Assembly: GCA_015520425.1 (NCBI GenBank)
Contig: WAQC01000078.1
Span: forward strand, 1 to 20,366
DNA length: 20,366 nucleotides
Direction: 5' to 3'
Origin: Candidatus Pelearchaeum sp.
Lineage (GTDB): Archaea; Thermoproteota; Nitrososphaeria_A; Caldarchaeales; Caldarchaeaceae
Below are positions 15,251 to 20,366 of the stretch, one piece after another; within the stretch, counting starts at the first letter, position 1, and the number at the start of each line of letters is the position of its first letter. The position numbers and the translations under genes are program-made. The notes beneath the pieces were generated by a model. That model saw only the letters and a program-made list of their open reading frames with translations. It was not told the DNA's origin and ran no database searches.

Positions 15251-15797
15251 TCCGCTTAAACGAGCGGCTTCGCGTTCTAGAATTTAAGCATACATCAAAC
15301 TCTAGTTTAGGCGTAAAATTTTGAGGAAAGTGTTTAAGTGCGAGTATTGTGGCAGCTGGGCGTTTTTCCTTGGCCGTTTTCTGGCAAATCCGAATATATT
15401 CGGAAATGAGTCTTCTCGTATATTTCTCCAGCGGTAGCTTAGCGGCTTCACGCGGATAAACCCATACATAATCCACGATTTCCTTCCCATCAACTTGAAC
15501 GTCATCGCTGAGAGCAGCGCATAGGACGTCAAAGAAGATGAAATGCCTATCTCTCTCAAAAAATCCACTGGGGTTTATAACCTCTTGTACCATGAATAGG
15601 CTTAGCGGCTTCACGCGTAGGCCCACCTCCTCATAGGCTTCGCGTGCAACAGCCTTTGCTATCGTCTCCCCGTATTCCACGTGGCCGCCTGGTATGGAGT
15701 AGCGGCCTCCCCACTTGGGGCTTCTGACCAAAAGCATTCTCCCGTCTCTCCTTATTATAAAGGCACCAACAGTAAGCTCAGGTTTCCGTTTCTCCAA
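15147..15797 (-). CDS. Nudix hydrolase, with unusual C-terminal read-through tail
   Basis: The Nudix box is complete at residues 38-60: G38-x5-E44-x7-R52-E53-x2-E56-E57-x-G59-L. The protein would hydrolyse a nucleoside diphosphate linked to another group; the substrate is not evident. The domain is finished by about residue 145 ('YTRRLISEYIRICQK'), the usual length. The remaining 70 residues turn into an Arg/Ser/Tyr-rich, low-structure tail ('PPRRRRSY') and the frame runs 104 nt into ctaB in another phase. The tail looks like translation of a promoter and of ctaB out of frame, so either a stop codon was lost or an indel occurred near 15300-15370, or the tail is real. The start is TTG at 15797, 18 nt after valS; no other start would keep the first strand. 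Confidence 0.82.
   Translation of the reverse strand: MEKRKPELTVGAFIIRRDGRMLLVRSPKWGGRYSIPGGHVEYGETIAKAVAREAYEEVGLRVKPLSLFMVQEVINPSGFFERDRHFIFFDVLCAALSDDVQVDGKEIVDYVWVYPREAAKLPLEKYTRRLISEYIRICQKTAKEKRPAATILALKHFPQNFTPKLEFDVCLNSRTRSRSFKRNATSRIRQSYKAQNSLSQHTHSSYRLPPRRRRSY
15238..15274 (-). repeat. Interrupted inverted repeat around the ctaB start codon
   Basis: On the plus strand CGCGAAG (15238-15244) pairs with CTTCGCG (15268-15274), and CCGCT (15252-15256) with AGCGG (15263-15267), with a 6-nt loop TAAACG. That is 12 base pairs, all perfect, with a 7-nt bulge TCGCATT on one arm. Read on the coding strand the bulge is AATGCGA and holds the ctaB ATG. It may be an RNA hairpin in mRNA read through from the Nudix gene, or an operator-like DNA site next to the ctaB promoter. 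Confidence 0.7.
15280..15289 (-). promoter_or_regulatory. Candidate TATA element of ctaB
   Basis: GAATTTAAGC on the plus strand (GCTTAAATTC towards ctaB) lies 30-39 nt before the ATG at 15250. Transcription starting about 26 nt from its centre would begin near 15258, inside the loop of the inverted repeat, so the repeat would then act on DNA rather than RNA. Position-based prediction. Confidence 0.4.
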
Positions 15798-15815
15798 CCC
15801 TATGAGCCGCCCCTC

Positions 15816-18149
15816 TCATCTCTCAAGCTTATGCATGGCAACTAAATCTTTCTCAAAGAGCTTAAGCTCCCGCGGAACCTCGTATTTTATCCCCTCCTTC
15901 AGCGAAATACCTCTAGACTTCTTCAAAGCCCACACAGTTGAGTTAAACTCCTTAATCTTCTCTGTGTAATTTGCGTATTGCTTATTCCATGCTGGTTTCG
16001 GGAAACGCTGTAGATGTATGCTCCTTTTACCATAGAGCTTCCGCCATAGTATGTCTGTTATGAATGGCGTGATGGGTGCTAGTAGTATTAAGCATGTCTT
16101 AAGGCATGTATGGAGTGTTTTCCAAGCAGCACGCTGCTCGGACTCGTTGAAGCCTATGGCATAGGCGCGGGGTTTGGACATCTCAACATAATGGGCAGCA
16201 AAGGTATTCCAGAGGAAATCGCGTATCCTTGTAGCTGGTATGAAGAAGTTGAAGTCTCGGTATCCCTTTAGACATTCCTCAACCAGCAAGGATAGCTCTG
16301 CTAGTATCCACTTATCCGTTGATGTTAGGCGCGTATTTCGGGGCTGGGGGAATGAAGAGACATATCGCGCCACATTCCAGAGCTTTGTGAGGAACTTCCC
16401 AGCACTGGCTATGCGCGCCTCAGATATCCTAAAGTCCTCCCCTAGGCTTGCTTCCTGTGCGCACCAAAACCTAAAGCAGTCAGCGCCGTATTTCTCAAGT
16501 ATGGGGAAGGGGTCTATAACGTTCCCCTTACTCTTGCTCATCTTCTCCCCATGCTCGTCAAGTCCCAGACCACCTATCCAGACATGGCGAAACGGCTCTC
16601 TACCAGTTAATTGATAGCAGCGGAGCACGGTATAGTAGAGCCATGTCCTAACTATGTCCTTACCCTGCGGCCTTATGCCAGTAGGATACAGAGACCATCT
16701 AATCTTCTTGGAGCGTCTATCCATTATGATGAAGAGCGGAGATATGCTTGAGTCCATCCATGTATCAAATGTCCTAGTTTCCCCTACAAACTCCGTAGAG
16801 CCGCACTTCCTGCATTTATCAAACGGCGCCCTCTCACGCCAAGGCTGATAGTATCTCCCACCAGGAGGTATATGCGGTTCTCCGCATGACTTACAATACC
16901 ATATCGGTATCTCAGTCGCATAATAACGCCGCCTTGAAATGGGCCAGTCTATTCTGAGAGAGTTTATCCAATCAAGGAGGAGCTGCTTATGATGGCTGGG
17001 ATGAAACTTCATCCTATCCGTTAAACGTTTAAGGTCGTCTGAAAAATCAAGCTGCTTCAAGTAATACTCTTTCATGGATATTATCTCAATTGGGTTCTTA
17101 CTCCTCTCGCAGATGGGCGTATTGTGGGTAATCTCTTCAATCTTCAATATCCTGCCCTCGGATTCTAGCTCTTTGATAATTGCTTCCCGCGCCTCCTCAA
17201 CCGTCAGCCCCGCGAACTTGCCCGCCGCGCTCGTCATGCGCCCATCTTCACCTATCGCTATAATCTCCTCAAGGCCAAGCTCCCTGAATAGCTGTACATC
17301 CATATAATCACCATAACTGCACACCATCACAGCCCCAGTACCGAACTCAGGCTTAGCCGCTGGATGGGGAATTATAGGAACCTCACGCCCATAAAGGGGG
17401 ACAATCGCAGTCTTCCCATGATGCTCTCTATAACGCTCATCGCTTGGATTAACTATTACAGCCCTACACGAGCATAGAAGCTCAGGTCTTGTGGTTGCTA
17501 TAATTATCTCACCGTCCTCTGCAAGGTCAAATTTGATATAAACAAGCCGTGCAGGTATCTCCTCATACTCCACCTCAGCGTCAGCTATCGTTGTCCCGCA
17601 TACGTGGCAGTAGTTATTTGGCCGCGAAGACTCGTATATCAGCCCCTTCTTCCAAAGCTTGACAAACGTGCTTTGCGTAAGCTCGCGATAAACTGGAGAG
17701 TCTGTCCTGTAATAATTATCAAAATCACCACTAAGGCCCATTCTCTTCATTATCTGTATCATCTCTGCTTCCAGCTCGTCCAGCGACTTGGAACAAAGCT
17801 CAATGAATTTCTCGCGCGGGGTATCCCTGATGGAAACGCCGTAGCGTTTTTCCGTGAATATCTCTACGGGAAGCCCATTCCTATCTATACCTATTGGGAA
17901 GTAAGTCTCATAGCCCAGCATCCGCGCAGTCCGCGCTATCATGTCAATCTGCGAATACTGGGCAGCAGCCCCTATATGCCAGGGCCTGCCCGAAGGATAT
18001 GGTGGTGGAGTGTCTATAACGAATTTCTTCTTCCGCGAGTTTATCTTGAAAGAGTATAACTTCTCCTCTCTCCACCTCTCCATCAACTGAAGCTCAAAGC
18101 TGGGGTTCCAGAATTTCTCTTCAATTGATGGCTTTAGCTCCATGCCCAT
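15816..18149 (-). CDS. valS: Valyl-tRNA synthetase
   Basis: 777 residues, class I synthetase of the archaeal ValS type. The first ATP motif is 'RPWHIGAAAQYSQIDM' with H58-I-G-A61 in place of HIGH; the second is 'GEKMSKSKGNVIDP' (K536-M-S-K-S540). The editing (CP1) domain is present around 190-345 with 'ATTRPELLCSCRAVIVNP' (218-235). Zinc-binding pairs are seen at C181/C184, C419/C422 and C446/C449. The active-site block 'DWPISRRRYYATEIPIWYC' and 'FDTWMDSSISPL' favour valine over isoleucine or leucine. The bacterial C-terminal coiled-coil arm is lacking, as is usual for archaea. The ATG at 18149 lies 27 nt from an ATTTATTT box, consistent with a leaderless message; ATG at 18143 is an alternative. 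It is followed by the Nudix gene after 18 nt. Confidence 0.93.
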   Translation of the reverse strand: MGMELKPSIEEKFWNPSFELQLMERWREEKLYSFKINSRKKKFVIDTPPPYPSGRPWHIGAAAQYSQIDMIARTARMLGYETYFPIGIDRNGLPVEIFTEKRYGVSIRDTPREKFIELCSKSLDELEAEMIQIMKRMGLSGDFDNYYRTDSPVYRELTQSTFVKLWKKGLIYESSRPNNYCHVCGTTIADAEVEYEEIPARLVYIKFDLAEDGEIIIATTRPELLCSCRAVIVNPSDERYREHHGKTAIVPLYGREVPIIPHPAAKPEFGTGAVMVCSYGDYMDVQLFRELGLEEIIAIGEDGRMTSAAGKFAGLTVEEAREAIIKELESEGRILKIEEITHNTPICERSKNPIEIISMKEYYLKQLDFSDDLKRLTDRMKFHPSHHKQLLLDWINSLRIDWPISRRRYYATEIPIWYCKSCGEPHIPPGGRYYQPWRERAPFDKCRKCGSTEFVGETRTFDTWMDSSISPLFIIMDRRSKKIRWSLYPTGIRPQGKDIVRTWLYYTVLRCYQLTGREPFRHVWIGGLGLDEHGEKMSKSKGNVIDPFPILEKYGADCFRFWCAQEASLGEDFRISEARIASAGKFLTKLWNVARYVSSFPQPRNTRLTSTDKWILAELSLLVEECLKGYRDFNFFIPATRIRDFLWNTFAAHYVEMSKPRAYAIGFNESEQRAAWKTLHTCLKTCLILLAPITPFITDILWRKLYGKRSIHLQRFPKPAWNKQYANYTEKIKEFNSTVWALKKSRGISLKEGIKYEVPRELKLFEKDLVAMHKLER

Positions 18150-18168
18150 TTGCTCTGAGCGTTGATGT

Positions 18169-18183
18169 CCAGAAATAAATATG
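18169..18183 (-). promoter_or_regulatory. TATA-box region of valS
   Basis: CAGAAATAAATATGT on the plus strand reads ACATATTTATTTCTG towards valS, centred about 27 nt before the ATG at 18149. No Shine-Dalgarno sequence is seen before the ATG, so a leaderless transcript is likely. Position-based prediction. Confidence 0.55.
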
Positions 18184-18196
18184 TGAGAGCCCCTTT

Positions 18197-18511
18197 TTAG
18201 ACGAAGCCTAGCATGGCTTTCGCTTCTTCACTCATCCTATCAGGCGTCCAGGGCGGGTCAAACGTCAGCTCTACCTGCACGTCCTTAACCCCCTCAACCA
18301 GCGTCGTTATAGCTTCCTTCACCTGCTCAGTGATAAAAGCGCCGATAGGACAGCCTGGAGCGGTTAGCGTCATCTTAACATACACACTATTATCATCGCG
18401 CACCTGAACATCATACAACAAGCCCAAATCAACGATATTGACAGGTATCTCTGGGTCATATACGTTCTTGAGAGCGTTTATTATGTCTTCCAGCTTCGGC
18501 TTCTCGGCCAA
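18197..18511 (-). CDS. MIP18/PaaD family (DUF59) iron-sulfur assembly factor
   Basis: 104 residues, a complete stand-alone DUF59 domain. The family start 'ALKNVYDPEIPVNIVDLGLL' (13-32) and the conserved Cys54 in 'LTLTAPGCPIGAF' are present, as is the end 'VELTFDPPWTPDRMSEEAK'. Relatives (SufT, MIP18/CIAO2) help deliver or mature Fe-S clusters, with the Cys as the key residue; the partner here is unknown since no other suf genes are in the window. The start is TTG at 18511 with GGTG 8 nt upstream; no ATG is available that would keep the first helix. It is 47 nt upstream of valS. Confidence 0.92.
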   Translation of the reverse strand: MAEKPKLEDIINALKNVYDPEIPVNIVDLGLLYDVQVRDDNSVYVKMTLTAPGCPIGAFITEQVKEAITTLVEGVKDVQVELTFDPPWTPDRMSEEAKAMLGFV

Positions 18512-18638
18512 ACTTTCTGCACCAAGGGTTAGTTTTTCTCTCCCCCTTATTTAAGAATTGGCGTTGAGCTTGATGCTGCGTAATAGGGTATTTTGGGAGG
18601 CAAGTATTTACGTCAGAGGTTAGAGAGGGGTTGCTGAG
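18512..18638. promoter_or_regulatory. Divergent intergenic region with TATA-like CTTATTTAAG
   Basis: The largest gene-free gap in the window (127 bp). The plus strand carries CCCCCTTATTTAAGAATTGG around 18543-18562; towards the DUF59 gene this reads CTTAAATAAGGGGG, about 40 nt before its TTG, and is the best TATA candidate. On the other side GAGAGGGG at 18623-18630 is the ribosome-binding site of the PfpI gene, 8 nt before its TTG; no clear TATA box for that gene is seen. No RNA gene or regulator site could be recognised. Confidence 0.45.
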
Positions 18639-19181
18639 TTGAGCTTGGAGGGGCTTAAGGTAGCTATCCTGGCGGGGCCCGATTATGAGGACCTAGAGCT
18701 CCATTACCCGCTTATAAGACTACAGGAAGAGGGCGCCGAGGTACGTGTAGTAGGACCAGCTAGGCAGGAATATAGGGGGAAACATGGCTTATCGGTTATG
18801 GCCGACCTAGCTATAGAGCAGGCCAAGCCTGAGGAGTTTGATATACTGGTAATCCCTGGTGGCTGGGCTCCTGACAGGCTAAGAAGGATACCCGAAGTAG
18901 TGAATTTCGTGAGAGAATTCTTCCTGTCAGGTAAGCCTGTTGCGGCAATATGTCATGGCGCTCAGATACTCATATCGGCAAAGGTGTTGAGGGGATTTAA
19001 GCTCACATGCGTCTCGGCTATAAAGGATGATGTGGAGAACGCAGGCGCTATATACATTGACACGCCCGTTGTGCGGGATAGAAATTTGATAACATCCCGC
19101 ATACCCGCAGACCTTCCTTTCTTCCTCAAAACACTGATTGAAGCTGCGAAAGAGCTTAAGAAGGCGGAGACAAAACTTTGA
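18639..19181 (+). CDS. DJ-1/PfpI family protein
   Basis: 180 residues, normal for archaeal PfpI proteins. 'VAILAGPDYEDLELHYPLI' with the conserved Glu (E17) and the nucleophile elbow 'VAAICHGAQILISA' with C105-H106 are present, and 'VIPGGWAPDRLR' is the family's G-G-x-x-P-D loop. Members have been described as intracellular proteases, glyoxalases and protein/nucleotide deglycases; which holds here cannot be told. The start is TTG at 18639 with GAGAGGGG 8 nt upstream. The stop TGA overlaps a TTG (TTGA) that begins the next gene's N-terminal frame, so the two are likely coupled. Confidence 0.93.
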   Translation: MSLEGLKVAILAGPDYEDLELHYPLIRLQEEGAEVRVVGPARQEYRGKHGLSVMADLAIEQAKPEEFDILVIPGGWAPDRLRRIPEVVNFVREFFLSGKPVAAICHGAQILISAKVLRGFKLTCVSAIKDDVENAGAIYIDTPVVRDRNLITSRIPADLPFFLKTLIEAAKELKKAETKL

Positions 19182-20324
19182 ACACGCTACCGCCTATAGA
19201 GGAGAATTATAGCCTAGGGCGCCTAGTTACGTTTATACCAAATAAAAACTACCCAAGGCATAGGTGGTTTTTTCTTTAAAGAAGGCTTTTCACGCGACTT
19301 TGTTCTCCTGATGCTAAAGGAGCTTGAAGTGGAGAAGAAGCATCTTGTTTTAGACCCTTTTCTCGGAGTCGGAACAACATGCCTAACGTGCCGTGAAGCT
19401 GGAATAGCGAGTATAGGTGTTGATGTCTCACCCCTCTTCGTCATGGTCTCGCGGGTAAAGACACGGGATTACGATGTAGATATGCTCAGGAAAATCCGCG
19501 AAAAGATTATCGCTCAAAGATTCATAAGACCAGATACACGTGGCATAGATGGATTCGTAAGACAGCTCTTCTCCAAATATGCTCTGGAGGACCTAGTTTT
19601 TCTTCGCGAGAAGATAAACGAGATAGAAGACGATACACTGCGCGAGTTTTTCCTCCTAGCTTTAATGAACGCGGCCGAGAAGACGTCATACATATACCGT
19701 GATGGGGCTGTAATTAAAATTAGAAGAGACATACCTAGGCCGCCATCATTACGTAAGATGTTCGGGCGTGTAGTTAAGACGATGATTAAAGATGTGGAAA
19801 GACTGCATCTGGAGCCCGTAGAGGCTGAGATACTCAGAGGCGATGCGCGGATGCTGGAGTTTATAGAAGACGAAACGATTGACGCCGTTATAACTTCCCC
19901 ACCCTATCTAAACAAGATAGAATATACAAAAGCTTACTGGCCCGAGTACGAGCTCTTTTTCCCCAACGTTAAGATAGACCCGCTGAGGGCTTACATCAGC
20001 TTAACGCCTAAAGAACCTGAAAGTGAGCCTCTCCCTGATATGGAGATGCCGCCTATAGCGCGGGCTTACTTTAGTGATATGCTTAAGGTGTTCGGCGAGT
20101 TGTTCAGGGTTCTTAAGTATGGTGGGAAGGTCGCCATGGTGGTGGGCGGCGGGGTTTTCCCCGATAGGGTGATAGACGTGGATATACCCCTAGCACGTCT
20201 TGCTGCTGATGTTGGATTTACCGTGAAGAGGATAATCGCCGTAAATAAAAGAGCGGCAACAACGCGTCGTGTCATAAAAATAGGAGAGAGCAGAGAGAGC
20301 ATACTAATTATGCGGAAAGAATGA
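19178..20324 (+). CDS. DNA methyltransferase (N4-cytosine/N6-adenine type), frame interrupted once near 19274
   Basis: The main frame (ATG at 19311, 337 residues) has SAM motif I 'VLDPFLGVGTTCL' at residues 13-25 and catalytic motif IV 'AVITSPPYLNKIEYTKAYW' about residue 190-210, with 'LFRVLKYGGKVAMVVGGG' behind; this is a DNA modification methylase, motif order I then IV. Conserved residues before the ATG are also coded: 'FKEGFSRDFVLL' in the same frame back to 19275, and 'FIPNKNYPRHRWFF' in a second frame that begins at TTG 19178 (overlapping the PfpI stop as TTGA) and stops at TAA 19277-19279. A +1 shift at CTT-TAA-A joins them into a normal N-terminus. It is either a homopolymer indel (T6 instead of T5), a decaying gene or programmed frameshifting. 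No restriction gene is nearby in the window. Confidence 0.75.
19262..19280 (+). other. Putative +1 frameshift site AGGTGG-T6-CTT-TAA-A
   Basis: AGGTGG (19262-19267) resembles a Shine-Dalgarno sequence and is followed by six T, then CTT (19274-19276) and the in-frame stop TAA (19277-19279). Slipping one base forward from CTT to TTT lets reading continue with AAA-GAA-GGC, the exact frame of the methyltransferase body. The layout recalls the bacterial prfB site (SD-like, then CTT-TGA), but the spacing here is 6 nt instead of 3. A simple one-base sequencing or mutational insertion in the T-run would look the same. Confidence 0.5.
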
Positions 20325-20366
20325 CAGCCCTCTCTCTACCATCATGAGCCTCAACGCGGTATAGCC
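20308..20366 (-). CDS. Possible 3' end of a minus-strand gene cut by window
   Basis: Read on the minus strand, 18 codons from the right edge end in TAA at 20308-20310 and give a charged, plausible C-terminus (YRVEAHDGRERAVILSA), overlapping the methyltransferase stop by 17 nt as other convergent pairs here do. A second minus frame is also open for 20 codons, so the assignment is weak. Confidence 0.25.
   Translation of the reverse strand, partial: LYRVEAHDGRERAVILSA

Noticed and set aside
15302..15568. 88-codon minus-strand frame in another phase of the Nudix gene
   Set aside because: It overlaps the conserved Nudix region and continues into it only out of phase; no homology and no start signal, so it does not explain the long Nudix tail.
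17604..18059. 151-codon open frame on the plus strand within valS
   Set aside because: Antisense to a highly conserved synthetase core; the product has no recognisable features and no ribosome-binding site was seen.
1..20366. tRNA, rRNA, CRISPR array, insertion sequence, toxin-antitoxin or restriction partner
   Set aside because: All gaps are at most about 130 bp and none shows cloverleaf arms, spaced repeats, transposase motifs or a nuclease next to the methyltransferase.

Overview
The window is archaeal chromosomal DNA, most likely from a Thermoproteota (TACK) lineage. The archaeal markers are RadA, an archaeal-type cofactor-independent phosphoglycerate mutase, ribosomal protein eS25 (found in TACK/Asgard archaea and eukaryotes, not in bacteria or most Euryarchaeota), a Trm5/Taw2-type wyosine enzyme, an Rqc2/NEMF homologue and an EMC6-like small membrane protein. 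Clear AT-rich TATA-like boxes about 25 bases before start codons fit archaeal leaderless transcription. A thermophile from the Aigarchaeota/Thaumarchaeota/Crenarchaeota region is my guess, not a demonstrated assignment. The heme O synthase suggests an aerobic terminal oxidase. Genes are tightly packed: no gene-free stretch exceeds about 130 bases, and I saw no tRNA, rRNA, CRISPR array, insertion sequence or prophage.

Layout. (1) 1-4732, minus strand: one operon in the order Rqc2/NEMF, CBS plus zinc-ribbon protein, Mut7-C nuclease with zinc ribbon, AMMECR1 protein, and a MurG-like glycosyltransferase cut by the window edge. (2) 4782-5045, plus: EMC6-like membrane protein, head to head with Rqc2. 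(3) 5049-6483, minus: radA and a small acidic-tailed helical protein directly behind it. (4) 6573-8191, plus: apgM and a cyclophilin-like protein, coupled by a GTGA overlap. (5) 8166-8588, minus: eS25, tail-to-tail overlap. (6) 8671-9468, plus: Taw2-like wyosine enzyme; 9446-9814, minus: unknown protein. (7) 9902-14396, plus: acyl-CoA synthetase, citrate synthase, an unrecognised protein and SfsA. (8) 14393-18511, minus: MIP18/PaaD-like protein, valyl-tRNA synthetase, Nudix hydrolase, heme O synthase. (9) 18639-20324, plus: DJ-1/PfpI protein and a DNA methyltransferase whose reading frame is broken once; a minus-strand gene may end at the right edge.

Most genes are housekeeping: translation and its quality control, recombination, central carbon metabolism and heme. 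The points most worth checking are: the methyltransferase, whose N-terminal half lies in another frame joined at a CTT-TAA site after AGGTGG and T6 (homopolymer indel or programmed +1 frameshift); a strong interrupted inverted repeat with the ctaB start codon in its bulge; a Nudix reading frame that runs 104 nt into ctaB; Asp-to-Glu changes at two key acidic positions of Rqc2; and very heavy use of TTG starts.
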